Shown one piece after another: positions 43,155-53,392 of a DNA stretch of 64,000 bases. A model generated the notes under the pieces. It ran no database searches and had not been told where the DNA came from. It saw nothing but the letters and a program-made list of their open reading frames with translations. The position numbers and the translations under genes are program-made. The stretch comes from DASUAS01 sp963756895 (GTDB lineage Bacteria; Actinomycetota; Acidimicrobiia; IMCC26256; DASPTH01): assembly GCA_963756895.1 (NCBI GenBank), contig CAVWPI010000016.1:1-64000 (forward strand), written 5' to 3'. The stretch's first letter is position 1, and each line of letters opens with the position of its first letter.

Positions 43155-46100
43155 CGGAAGCACAGCAGACCGCAGTGCCCGAACCTCGCCGCTACGACGG
43201 TCTGGAGACCGTGAGCCCGGTGCGCCTCGGCAACGTCCGTGACGCCGCGTGGGAGCGTCTGGCGGCGGATCTGGCCGACGCGATCGAGGGCGAAGTTCGC
43301 TTCGACGCCGGGAGTCGGGCGGCCTACTCGACTGACGCATCGAACTACCGCCAGGTGCCCATCGGCGTGGTCGTCCCGAAGTCGATGGACGATGTCGTCA
43401 CCACCGTGTCGCTGTGCCGTACCTACGGCGCTCCCATCACGACCCGCGGCGGTGGAACCAGCCTCGCCGGACAGGGCACCAACGTCGCGGTCGTGATCGA
43501 CTGCTCGAAGTACCTCGACCACGTGTGCTCGATCGACCCCGAGCAGCGCCTGGCCGTGGTCGAACCCGGATGCAACCTCGACGTACTGCGCGATGCGGCC
43601 AAGGAGCACGGCCTCACGTTCGGTCCCGACCCGGCAACCCATGATCGCAACACCCTGGGCGGCATGATCGGCAACAACTCGTGCGGCGTGCACTCGGTCA
43701 TGTCCGAGTTCTACGGACCGGGTCCGCTCACCGTCGATCAGATCGTCGAACTCGACATCCTCACCTACGACGGCCACCGTATGACCGTCGGGGCGGTCGG
43801 CGAGGACGAGCTCGCCGGCATCGTCATGGGCGACGACGCCCGGGCTCGCATCTACGGGGGGCTGCGCAACCTCCGCGACCGCCACGAGCACGCGATTCGT
43901 AAGCGGTTCCCCGACATTCCGCGACGCGTGTTCGGGATTCAACCTCGACCGCTTGCTGCCGGAGCACGGGTTCGACGTCGCGCAGGCTCTGGTGGGGACA
44001 GAGGGGACCTGCGTCGTCGTGCTGCACGCGACCGTGCGGTTGATCGACGCCAAGCCGGCGCGCACGCTGGTGGTGCTCGGGTATCCCGATGCCTACACCG
44101 CGGCTGACGACGTGCCGCAGGTGCGCGAGCACCGACCGGTGGGCCTTGAGGGCATCGATGACAAGCTCGTCGAATACATGCGCCGCAAGGGTCTGCACCC
44201 GGACGACGTCGACCTGCTCCCCGACGGTCATGCGTTCCTCCTGGTGGAGTTCGGTGGTGACACCAAGGCGGACACGGACGCGCAGGCGACCAACTTCGTC
44301 TCGGCGCTGACCGGCGAGGCGGCGGGTCCGAGCTCGAAGGTGTTCCGCGACGCTTGGGAGGAACAGAAGCTCTGGCAGGTGCGCGAGTCGGGTCTCGGGG
44401 CCACGGCCCAGGTTCCTGGAATGCCGGAGACCCATCCTGGGTGGGAGGATGCCGCGGTCCCGCCGGAACGAGTCGGTGACTACCTCCGCGACTTCCGCAC
44501 GCTCCTCGATGAGTTCGGTTACGACGCGGCGCTCTACGGCCACTTCGGTCAGGGGTGCATCCATTGCCGCATCGACTTCACCCTCGGCACCGTGCACGGA
44601 GTGCGCCAGTGGCGGCAATTCCTCGACCGGGCCGCTGACCTGGTCGTCTCGTACGGCGGTTCGTTGTCGGGCGAGCACGGCGACGGCCAGGCCCGGGCCG
44701 CCCTGCTCACGAAGATGTACGGCGACGAGCTGGTCGGCGCGTTCGCCGACTTCAAGGACTGCTGGGATCCACACGGAAAGATGAACCCCGGCAAGGTGGT
44801 ACGGCCCAACCGTCCCGACGACGACCTCCGGTTCGGGCCCGATGCGAGCCTCCGCCGACCGACGACGCACTTCGCGTTCCCCGACGACGAGTTCGACTTC
44901 GCCAATGCGACCCGACGTTGCGTCGGCGTCGGCAAGTGTCGCGACGTGGACTCCGGCACGATGTGCCCGAGCTACATGGCGACGCGGGAGGAGGAAGACT
45001 CGACCCGCGGCCGGGCGCGGATGCTGTTCGAGATGCTGCGCGGCGACGAGCTCGATGGTTGGCGCGACGACGCGGTCGCCGACTCCCTCGACCTGTGCCT
45101 CGCCTGCAAAGGCTGCAAGACGGAATGCCCAGTGAACGTCGACATGGCCACGTACAAGGCGGAGTTCTTGTCGCACTACTACGCCCATCGGTTGCGTCCG
45201 CGCGTTGCGTACTCCATGGGATTGATCTACTGGTGGGCGCGTGCGGCGACACGTATGCCGCGGCTCGTCAACGCGCTCGCGCACGCTCCCGGGCTGTCGA
45301 CGCTGCTGAAGCGCGCGGGCGGAGTCGCAGTCGAACGCGACGTGCCTCGCTTCGCGACGCCGAGCTTCACCGAGCGCTTCCGGTCGCGACCGGAAGCGCG
45401 CGTGGCGGCGCCGCGTCGTCCGGGCCACGACGGCACGGCGATCATCGGTCACTCCGAGCTGCCCCGATTCGTCGATGAGACCTACGCACCCTTCTCTCGC
45501 CGCGCCGCCGACGAGAACCGCGCGCACCCGCACGGAGCGCGCGCACCGTTCGATACGGACCGGGTGCTGCTGTGGCCCGACACCTTCAACAACTACCTCC
45601 GGTCTGCCGTCCTCGACGCCGCCGTCGACGTGCTCGAGGACGCCGGGTACACGGTCGAGATCCCGCCTCGGCCACTGTGCTGCGGGCGTCCGCTCTACGA
45701 CTTCGGCATGCTCGACACTGCCGAACGTCTCTGGCGCCAGACACTGCGGACCCTTCGCCCCTGGATCCGTGCCGGGGTTCCCGTCGTGGGCCTCGAACCG
45801 AGCTGCGTCGCCGCTTTCCGCGATGAGTTGGTGAACCTGTTCCCTCACGACGAGGACGCAGCACGTCTGTCCGACCAGACCCTGCTGCTCTCCGAGTTCC
45901 TCGAGCGTCAGCGCTACCAGCCGCCGCGCCTCCCGGTGCGCGCGCTCGTCCACGGTCACTGTCATCACAAGACGGTCCTCGGGATGGACGCCGAGCTCGC
46001 GTTGCTCAAACGGATGTGCGTCGACACCGAGACGATCGACAGTGGTTGCTGCGGCATGGCCGGCTCGTTCGGCTTCGCCGCCGACCACTACGAGGTCTCG

Positions 46101-46271
46101 ATGCGGATCGGTGACCGGATGCTCCTCCCCGCTGTGCGCGCCCAGGACCCGGAGACGCTGGTCGTGACCGACGGTTTCAGCTGTCGCGAGCAGATCGAAC
46201 AGAGCACGACACGCACACCGGTGCACATCGCCGAATTGCTGCAGCGCGCGCTGCGGGAATCACCGAGCTGA
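43151..46271 (+). CDS. FAD-binding and Fe-S oxidoreductase (D-lactate/glycolate dehydrogenase-like), one frameshift
   Basis: About 1,040 residues. An N-terminal FAD-binding 4 domain (VVVPKSMDDVVTTVSLCRTY, ITTRGGGTSLAGQGTNVAVV, NTLGGMIGNNSCGVHS) is followed by the FAD-oxidase C domain (YGHFGQGCIHCRIDF, LSGEHGDGQARAALL). Two 4Fe-4S motifs come next (CVGVGKCRDVDSGTMCP; CLACKGCKTECP), then cysteine-rich CCG domains (PLCCGRPLYDFG, SGCCGMAGSFG). Near 43935 the frame changes once between IPRRVFG and FNLDRLLPEHGFDVAQALVG, an apparent indel. It would oxidise a 2-hydroxy acid and pass electrons to quinone. It ends 12 bases inside the convergent GH15 gene. Confidence 0.9.
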
Positions 46272-48005
46272 CAGACGCGCCGCGCACTCGAGCATCCCGG
46301 CGTGCACGAACGCCTGGGGCAAGTTGCCGCGGAGTTGCCGCTCGCCCACGTCGAACTCTTCCGAGTAGAGGCCCGGTGAGCCGCACGCGGCGCGGTTGCG
46401 TTCGAACCAGTGCGTGGCGCCGACGAGGTCGCCGCGATCGAGGCACGCCATCGACGCCCAGAAGCCGCAGAGCAGGAAGGCCCCTTCGGCAGCTTCGAGT
46501 GGTCGTTCGTCGTGGTGGAACCGGTAGAGGTAGCCGTCTCGGCCCAAGGACTGGAGCACGGCGTCGTGCGTCGCCACCGACCTGGGGTCATCGCTCGGGA
46601 GCGCGCCGTGGATCGTGGCCAGCAGGAGTGAAGCGTCGACCCGATCGTCGTCGGGCGCCCGTTGCCAGCGTCCCGACCGGTGGAGACACGTACGGGTGAC
46701 CTCGGCCAGGATGACATCGGCGAGCGCTGACCACTCGGCGCGACGCGCGGTCGGGACACCCGGTGCAGCGCCGATCGCCCGGAGTCCGGCGACACACTCG
46801 AGGCTCGAGTGCGCCCAGTGCTTCGGCGAGAGCTCCCAGATGCCGGCGTCGGCCTCGACGTGGCGCGCGTCGATGGCGCCGACGGCGAGCTCCACCGCGC
46901 GCCACGCGTCGGCGTTCATGCGATCGTGACGAGCGGCGGCTGCGAACAGGAGCAGCACCTGGCCGAACGTGTCGAGCTGGAATTGCTCGTTCACGTGGTT
47001 GCCGACGATGTCGGAGCCCCCCGGATAGCCCGGGAGCGAGAGCGACCGCTGGTCCGGTATCCGCCCCCCACCGGCGCGGTAGGCCGGTGTCAGCGACGGA
47101 CCGTCGGCGAGCAGGCGGTGGGTGACGAAGTCGACGGCGTCGTCGAGCAGAGGGTACGGCCCGCTGGCCGCGACCGCGATGCCGGCGAAGCACTGGTCGC
47201 GCACCCAGACGTAGCGGTAGTCGTAGTTCCGGCCCGTCTCGGCGCGCTCGGGCAACGACATGGTCGCGGCAGCCACCATGCCCCCATTCGATGTCGTCAG
47301 CCCGCGGAGCATCGCGTACGAGTGCCGGGCGTCGCGACGCGCCTGGATGTCTTCCATCGCGGGCACTTCGGAACCCCAACATCGTTCGGTGGCGTCCCAG
47401 AGCTCGTCGGCGGACGGGAGGCGACCGGTGAACGGTCCCTGGCCCAGCTCGAGCACGAGGTCTCGCGTCGCGCCCTCGCGCAGGGTGATGCGTGCGTCCC
47501 ATCCGTCACCGTCGTGGCCGCTCGCCCCGGGCAGCCCGGACCATCGGAGGTGGAGATCACCGGCGCGGGCCGTCCACGATCCGTCGTCGCGGTGGTGAAG
47601 ATCGTGCACGCGCTCCTTGCCGTAGTCGGCGGACGGTCGGAGAGACACGTGGAGCGTCGCGTCGCCCTCGACCGCGACGACCCGACGAAGGAGCACGGCT
47701 CGGTCGGGACGGCCGGGGAACGCCAGGGCCTCGCGGCACTCGACGATCGATTCGTGTGTGACCCAACGGCCACGCCAGATGAGCGTGCCTTCTTCGTAGT
47801 AGCCACCCCACACGAACTGATCGATGGGTGCGACGCGGTAGTAGCCGGCACCGCCGATGAGCGAAGCGAACACGGCGGGGTCGTCCCAGCCGGGGAAGCA
47901 CATCCACACGATGCTGCCGTCGGGCCCGATGACGGCACCCCGCTCGCCGTCGGCGACCACCGCGTACTCGCGGAGGGTGTAGGGCACAGGCAGTTCCTTG
48001 GTCAC
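46260..48005 (-). CDS. Glycoside hydrolase family 15 (glucoamylase/trehalase-like)
   Basis: 581 residues, cytosolic. A beta-sandwich N-terminus (AVVADGERGAVIGPDGSIVW, CFPGWDDPAVFASLIGG) precedes the alpha/alpha barrel. ETGRNYDYRYVWVRDQCFAG is the GH15 hallmark, GNHVNEQFQLDTFGQVLLLF carries the likely general acid and LYSEEFDVGERQLRGNLPQA the second Glu. Length is typical of the actinobacterial GH15 enzymes that act on trehalose or maltose. GTG at 48005 overlaps the DUF421 stop. Confidence 0.92.
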   Translation of the reverse strand: MTKELPVPYTLREYAVVADGERGAVIGPDGSIVWMCFPGWDDPAVFASLIGGAGYYRVAPIDQFVWGGYYEEGTLIWRGRWVTHESIVECREALAFPGRPDRAVLLRRVVAVEGDATLHVSLRPSADYGKERVHDLHHRDDGSWTARAGDLHLRWSGLPGASGHDGDGWDARITLREGATRDLVLELGQGPFTGRLPSADELWDATERCWGSEVPAMEDIQARRDARHSYAMLRGLTTSNGGMVAAATMSLPERAETGRNYDYRYVWVRDQCFAGIAVAASGPYPLLDDAVDFVTHRLLADGPSLTPAYRAGGGRIPDQRSLSLPGYPGGSDIVGNHVNEQFQLDTFGQVLLLFAAAARHDRMNADAWRAVELAVGAIDARHVEADAGIWELSPKHWAHSSLECVAGLRAIGAAPGVPTARRAEWSALADVILAEVTRTCLHRSGRWQRAPDDDRVDASLLLATIHGALPSDDPRSVATHDAVLQSLGRDGYLYRFHHDERPLEAAEGAFLLCGFWASMACLDRGDLVGATHWFERNRAACGSPGLYSEEFDVGERQLRGNLPQAFVHAGMLECAARLSAR

Positions 48006-48556
48006 GGTCGCTCCGAGCCGTTGTCGTCGCGTACTTCCGTCCATCCCTCGACACCATCGAGCGCGTCCGTCTGCTCCGACGCGCCTGCGGCACCCACCAC
48101 GCTGAGGGACCCGTCCGTCTCCAGCACGACCGCGAGCACCTCGGTCACCGACGCGTGTCCTGCGGCGCGCACCGCCGCTCGGACGTCGTCGAGCCGGAGC
48201 CGTTGACGTCGCACCGCACGGTCGTCGACACGGCCGCGGCACACCAGCAGTGTCGGACGCGCGATCACGACCCTGGCGATGGTTCGGGACCGCGTCGCTC
48301 CCCATGCGACGACCCACTGCAGCGCGGCGAGCGTGGTGAACGCCAACACCCCGTCCCCGAGCGGCACCGAGCGGCTGACGATGACGGTCGCGAGCAGGGA
48401 GCCGAACGCGACGGTGACGGCGAGACCGTAGGCGGTGAGCTTGGAGAGCGTGCGCTTACCGGCGACGCGCAACACCACGAGCAGACTGACGTAGGCGATC
48501 GGGACGACGACGATCACGGTCAGCCATGACGGCCAGGAACGCGGGAGCAGGTTCAC
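48002..48556 (-). CDS. DUF421 (YetF-like) membrane protein
   Basis: 184 residues: three N-terminal helices (LTVIVVVPIAYVSLLVVLRV, GKRTLSKLTAYGLAVTVAFG) and a soluble C-terminal domain with RPTLLVCRGRVDDRAVRRQR, LRLDDVRAAVRAAGHASV, EVLAVVLETDGSLSVV. These are the DUF421 marks (GKR, the LVxxGxxxxxxLRxxRLxxDxL pattern). Function unknown. GTG start overlaps the DUF2254 stop. Confidence 0.88.
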   Translation of the reverse strand: MNLLPRSWPSWLTVIVVVPIAYVSLLVVLRVAGKRTLSKLTAYGLAVTVAFGSLLATVIVSRSVPLGDGVLAFTTLAALQWVVAWGATRSRTIARVVIARPTLLVCRGRVDDRAVRRQRLRLDDVRAAVRAAGHASVTEVLAVVLETDGSLSVVGAAGASEQTDALDGVEGWTEVRDDNGSERP

Positions 48557-49871
48557 GACGCCGGCACCGCGTCGAAGTGTCGAGCAGAGATCTCCTCCAC
48601 CCGGTGCCGGTCGTGCCGGGACAGGTCAGCCCGCTTCACGGCGTCGAGGACGAGGTGCGCATGCCGGTCGATGAGCTGGCGAGCCGGTTCTTGTTCTGGC
48701 GGCAGCGCCTGCCGGAGCAGGCTCATGCTCTCCAGCAGGTAGATCGACACCGCAGGCAGCGATGCCGCAGCCAAGCGGATCTCGTCGTACGCGAGGCCGA
48801 CGATCTGTTCGTGGTCCTCGGCCTGGGCCAGCACGAGCCGACGGTCGTTGCGGGTGAGGTCCCGTACCGGTTCGCCGCGCAGCAGGAATTCCCGGAGCAC
48901 GGCACCGAGGTGGAAGATGGCGTCCTGTGCCGTCGTCGGATCGTTGACGCCGGGCGAAAGCGCCTTGAGTGCGACGTCGGCGAGTTGGCGGATGCCGTAC
49001 GAAGCGTCCTGTTGGAGGGTGCGCGTCTCCCCGGTGTGGACCGCGGCGAGCACCTTCCGCGTCGGTCTCGTCTGGGTCGTCGGGAGCGGGCCACAAGGTG
49101 CAGAACTGCGAGCCGTTGATAGCGAACCGGCCCACCGCGGTGTCGAGCCGCACCGTGGCGCCGTCCGGGGCCGCTTCCAGGAGCGCCTGCGGATCGAGGA
49201 GCTGGACCCATCCGTCGCGCTCGAACCGAACCACGAACCCCGCGTCGGGAGGAAAGACGTCGGGTTGCTGGACGGTGGAGGGCTCGAAGACGTCGACCGA
49301 CCAGTGCCGGTCGACGGCACCGACCGCGTCGTGGGTGACCACGTCGAGGATCTTGCTGATCTCCATGGCGTGCGCGTTGTGGTCGATGAACGCGATGATC
49401 GCCAGGATCGAGGTGATCCCCAGGATCGACCGCGACCGCGACCGAGACGTTCGGGATGACCGGGTCGCCTTGCTGTTCGAGCGACGAGCGCACCGATCGG
49501 AGCACGATCAGGCAATACGAGAACGTGCCGATGACGATGCCGATGACGCGCTTGTTGAACGGATCCCGGAACAGGCCGCTCACCACGCGTGGCGAGTACT
49601 GACTCGAAGCGAGCTGGATGGTGAGCAGCGACACCGAGAAGGCGATGCCGGCGAAGGTGATGGTCGCACCGGCGACGGTGCTGAGCACCGCGCGCGCGCT
49701 CTCGACGGTCGAGGTGAGCCCCAGCGGCAGCTTGTCGGCGCCGGAGCCGATGGAGCTGTCGAGCAGGATGCCGAGCTCGCCCAGCACGATCGCCGCGATG
49801 ACGAAGAGCATCGGGACGACGAAGAGACTGCCGCGCACCCGTTCGGCGAACGCCGACGCGCCGAGCTTCAT
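48553..49871 (-). CDS. DUF2254 family membrane protein, second copy (frameshifted)
   Basis: The N-terminal membrane part SLFVVPMLFVIAAIVLGELG, ATITFAGIAFSVSLLTIQLA, SSQYSPRVVSGLFRDPFNKR is followed in other frames by DVVTHDAVGAVDRHWSVDVF, VVRFERDGWVQLLDPQALLE, DASYGIRQLADVALKALSPG and EQIVGLAYDEIRLAAASLPA. At least two frame changes (about 49410-49360 and about 49060) are needed. All DUF2254 segments are present, so the gene is probably intact in the cell. Start ATG at 49871 overlaps the MscS stop. Same family as 9825, in a different neighbourhood. Confidence 0.8.
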
Positions 49872-50824
49872 CGGGCCGAAGTCCCCTCGGACGACGGCCG
49901 GGCTCGGTTGTCGTCGATCTTGACCGATCCGCCCGGCGTGACCGGGGTCGCCGTGGACGCCGGCCGCGAAGCTCGCCGTCGCCTGCAGTGCCACGATGTC
50001 GCTCGGCATCTCGATGTGTTCGGCGTCGAACGCAGACTTCACCGCGGCAATCGCGCGATCGAGCGCCGACCCGACGACCCGCCTCAAGGGCTCCGGACCA
50101 GAAGTGGACGTCGATGTCGACGGTCGACGCCGCGAGCTCGATGAGGAGCGCCTGCGGCGGCGGATCCTCGAGCACGCCATCCACCGCCGCGAGCGCGGCG
50201 ACCGCCACCGCTCGCGCATGGTCCAGATCGGTCTCGTAGGCGACGCCCACCACGAAGTTGGTCCGGCGGTGTGGCCGAGCCGTGTAGATGTGCACTGCGC
50301 TCTTGTAGACATCGGCGTTGGGGATCAGGATGCATTCGCCGGCGAACGTCGTGAGCACCGTCTCGCGAATGGTGATGCGGTCGACGGTGCCCTCGTCGTC
50401 GCCGACACGGATCTGGTCGCCGCCGGCGAAGGGCTGGCGGAAGAGGAGCAGGATGCCCGCGAGCAGGTTCTCGAGGATGTCCTTGAACGCAAACCCGATC
50501 GCCACCGAGAAGAACCCGAGACCGGCGAGCAGGTCGACCGGCTTCACCGAAGGGAAAGGTCACGGCCAGCGCGAGGAGCACCCCGAGGGTCGTGATCGCC
50601 CAGCCACTGAGCTTCGCCATCACGGTGGCGAAGCTGGGCGTGTGGCGACGTGCGAGGACGCGTCCGAGCCCGGCGCGTGACGAGTCGACCGAGGCCCCAC
50701 GCCACGGCGATGACCAGCACGGCGATCCCCACACGCGAGGAAGGGAGCGCACGGTCGAATGCCAGATGTCAGACGCCGAGCGCGCGATGTCGTCGGTGCT
50801 GTCGACGGAGAGCTGGGCGATCAT
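49868..50824 (-). CDS. MscS-family small-conductance mechanosensitive channel (several frameshifts)
   Basis: Assembled over frames: WGIAVLVIAVAWGLGRLVTR, TVMAKLSGWAITTLGVLLAL, then VDLLAGLGFFSVAIGFAFKD, ILENLLAGILLLFRQPFAGG (pore helix and start of the beta domain), FAGECILIPNADVYKSAVHI and the alpha-beta end SALDRAIAAVKSAFDAEHIE. The tail VTPGGSVKIDDNRARPSSEG reaches a TGA at 49868 that overlaps the DUF2254 ATG. Three to four frame changes occur, too many for a conserved channel in a coupled operon, so sequence errors are suspected. It would release solutes under osmotic downshock. Confidence 0.8.
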
Positions 50825-52422
50825 GACGCGGCACCGAATCCGAACACCCTGCGTGCACGGCGGATCCGGTCGCGTGTCAACGCCGCACGCGCGGCGTTCG
50901 CGCCGCAGGCCCCGTGCACTCCGCCGCCCGGATGCGCAGACGCGGATCCGAGGTAGAGCCGGGGCACCGGTGTCTCCGCCCGAGCCAACCCCGGCACCGG
51001 ACGGAACACGAGCTGCTGGTACAGCTCGGAGGTGCCGAGGTTGATCGACCCTCTCGACATGTTCGTGTCGTGTGCTTCGAAGGAGTCCGGCGTGGAGACG
51101 TGCCGCCGGCGGACGAGCTGTCGGAACCCCGGCGCGAGCGCTTCGATCCGGTCCTCGATCCTCTCGGAGAAGACCTCGACGTCGTGCTGGTCCCACTCGC
51201 CCCGCACCGAACCGTCGCCGTCGTCGCCGCGCGCCAGCCGCGGTACGTGGGTGTACGCCCACGGCGTCGCCATTCCGGGGGGCTGACGGGTCTCGTCGGC
51301 GAGGTGCGGCTGTCCCACGATGAGGAACGGATCTCGCGGGATCCTCCCTCGGGCCAGCGAACTGGCCGAGCACGTGAGCTCATCGACGTCCGCCGCCACG
51401 TGCACCGTGCCCGCCTGCCGCGCCGACTCGCTCGACCAGGGGATCGGGCCGTCGAGCGTCCAGTCGACCTTCACCGTCGCGTGGTCCCACGAGAAGCGAC
51501 TGAGCTTCGAGCGAAAGCCGGCCGGAAGCGCTTCGTCGGGGACGAGTTGCGTGTACAACGCCATCGCGTCCGTGTCGGCGATCACCGCGCGCGGAGCATC
51601 GACCACGGTGCCATCGGCGAGCTCGACCGCAACGGCAGCACCGCGCCGCACCACGATGCGCGTCACCCGCGCGTTGCACCTGACTGTCCCCCCGTGAGCT
51701 TCGAGCCGGGTCACGAGCGCGTCGGTGAGCGCGCCTGCACCTCCCTGCGGCATCGGAAAGCCCACACGTTGCCCGAGGCATGCCAGCAGCCAGCCGAAGA
51801 ACCCACCGAGTGCCGACTCGGGAAACAGGTCCGCGTGCAGCGCCAGTCCGGCAAGGAGGCGAGCGGCGCGAGCGCCGCGGAACTGCTCCTGGCCGAGTCG
51901 ACGAACCGGCAGTACGCCGAGACGGGCGAGTTCGATCAGCTCGTCGAGAGACCCCGCCTTGCGCGCCAGGCCCACAGAAGCTCGAACAGGGGGAAACGGT
52001 GTGAGTAGTGCATCGACCAACGAGGGTTCGTAGCGGACCCATCGATCCATGAGCGCGTGCCACTCGTTCCCGTCGCCGGCGGCACTCGCGTCGAGACTCC
52101 GCGCCGTCGCGTCGCCGTCGCGCGAGAGCACCGCCGAGCCGTCGTCTGCGGTTGGATGAGCAAGGACGAGTGGTGCGTGTCGCCAACGCAGGCCGTAGTC
52201 CTCGAGCGAGAGTGATCGCATCGCCGGTGAGGCCACCGACAACGGATAGAACGCGCTGCAGTGGTCGCTCACGAAGCCCGGTTCGACGAACTCACTCGAA
52301 CGCACGCCACCGCCCGCGACGGCATCCGCCTCGAGGACGGTGACTTCCCAGCCATGACCGGCGAGCACGTTCGCCGCCACCAAGCCGTTCGGCCCGGCGC
52401 CGATCACGACGGCGTCGCTCAC
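50821..52422 (-). CDS. FAD-dependent phytoene desaturase-like oxidoreductase
   Basis: 533 residues. The dinucleotide fold AVVIGAGPNGLVAANVLAGH is followed by VTVLEADAVAGGGVRSSEFV, a large central substrate domain, FPMPQGGAGALTDALVTRLE and the C-terminal FAD motif RLYLGSASAHPGGGVHGACG. This is the CrtI/RETSAT-like family of flavin amine oxidase folds, often annotated as phytoene dehydrogenase-related. The substrate is not certain and no carotenoid genes lie nearby. GTG at 52422 is the likely start. The stop overlaps the MscS gene. Confidence 0.88.
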   Translation of the reverse strand: MSDAVVIGAGPNGLVAANVLAGHGWEVTVLEADAVAGGGVRSSEFVEPGFVSDHCSAFYPLSVASPAMRSLSLEDYGLRWRHAPLVLAHPTADDGSAVLSRDGDATARSLDASAAGDGNEWHALMDRWVRYEPSLVDALLTPFPPVRASVGLARKAGSLDELIELARLGVLPVRRLGQEQFRGARAARLLAGLALHADLFPESALGGFFGWLLACLGQRVGFPMPQGGAGALTDALVTRLEAHGGTVRCNARVTRIVVRRGAAVAVELADGTVVDAPRAVIADTDAMALYTQLVPDEALPAGFRSKLSRFSWDHATVKVDWTLDGPIPWSSESARQAGTVHVAADVDELTCSASSLARGRIPRDPFLIVGQPHLADETRQPPGMATPWAYTHVPRLARGDDGDGSVRGEWDQHDVEVFSERIEDRIEALAPGFRQLVRRRHVSTPDSFEAHDTNMSRGSINLGTSELYQQLVFRPVPGLARAETPVPRLYLGSASAHPGGGVHGACGANAARAALTRDRIRRARRVFGFGAAS

Positions 52423-52651
52423 GACCGTGCGAGCGCGCACGTCGGCGCCACGCTCTCCATGATCATCGGTGGTCGTGTGCAGACCGACTCCACGCTGTAC
52501 ACCCTCGATCTTCCGCGGCGCTCTTCTCGCGACGCTGAGCGCGGCGGCGCTCAAGCGCGCGCCCACGCGGTCGTACCCCGCACCGCGGCGCGAGAACCCA
52601 AGGTCGTGTGCTCGTATGCATCGGAGCCGGACCGGTAGCTCGTCCGACGAG

Positions 52652-53392
52652 ATGGTTCGAAGCCGCCGGCTGGTGAAGGCGACCGAGCTCGTCGGCCTGC
52701 CCGTCGTGACGCTCGGGGGTGACGACATCGCGGAGGTCAAGGACGTCGTCTACGAGCCGACGGGTCGTCTCGTCGGCTTCACGCTGAACAAGCGCGGGTT
52801 CCTGAGCGGGCGCCTCAAGCAGATCCTCGCCGTCGACGAGGTGGCTTCGATCGGCCGCGACACGGTGATGACCGACACTGAGGAGGCGTTGACCGACAAG
52901 AGTGACGCGCCCGAATCGGTCGAAGCAGCCGCTGATCGCAACGTCATCGGCGCGTCGGTCGTCACCAACGCCGGCACGAAGTTCGGTGAGGTCGTCGACC
53001 TCGTCGTGAGCGTCGGCGGGAAGACGGAGGCGGTCGGGTACGAGCTCGCGAGCACCGGCGACGATGCTCGACACGTGTTCCTTCCACTCCCCGAACAGCT
53101 CTCGGTCTCAGGAGAGGCGGTGATCGTACCCAGTGGTCTGGACGACTTCGTGCGCGACGACCTCACCGGGTTCGGCAGCGCGGTCGAGCGATACCGCGAA
53201 GACCACGGATTCCACCACGCTTCGGGCGGCGCCTCGACGACGCGGTCGGGTGCGACTGCGCCCTCGGTCGACGAACACAGCACCGAGGTCGAGCTCTACG
53301 AGCGCGCTCGAGAGCTCGACGTTCCCGGTCGGAGCTCCATGACGAAGGCCGAGCTCTCGTCGGCACTCGAGGAAGCGGGAGGTCACGCATGA
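52652..53392 (+). CDS. PRC-barrel protein with C-terminal Rho-N-like motif
   Basis: 246 residues with two PRC-barrel modules: LVGLPVVTLGGDDIAEVKDV...GRLVGFTLNKRGFLSGRLKQ, and NVIGASVVTNAGTKFGEVVD. An acidic linker is followed by a SAP/Rho-N-like helix pair (VELYERARELDVPGRSSMTK, AELSSALEEAGG). PRC barrels occur in photosynthetic reaction centre H subunits and RimM and here are probably a cytosolic stress or binding protein. ATG is taken at MVRSRRLVKATELVG. The stop overlaps the next gene (ATGA). Confidence 0.8.
   Translation: MVRSRRLVKATELVGLPVVTLGGDDIAEVKDVVYEPTGRLVGFTLNKRGFLSGRLKQILAVDEVASIGRDTVMTDTEEALTDKSDAPESVEAAADRNVIGASVVTNAGTKFGEVVDLVVSVGGKTEAVGYELASTGDDARHVFLPLPEQLSVSGEAVIVPSGLDDFVRDDLTGFGSAVERYREDHGFHHASGGASTTRSGATAPSVDEHSTEVELYERARELDVPGRSSMTKAELSSALEEAGGHA

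Noticed and set aside
43824..46226. An 800-codon frame antisense to the FAD/Fe-S dehydrogenase
   Set aside because: Complementary to a gene with complete motifs; its composition is that of an antisense shadow.
50821..52422. Retinal or carotenoid synthesis gene serving the heliorhodopsin
   Set aside because: The FAD protein belongs to the phytoene desaturase-like group, but no phytoene synthase, lycopene cyclase or carotenoid dioxygenase is present and it lies in an osmotic-type operon 24 kb away, so the link is not supported.
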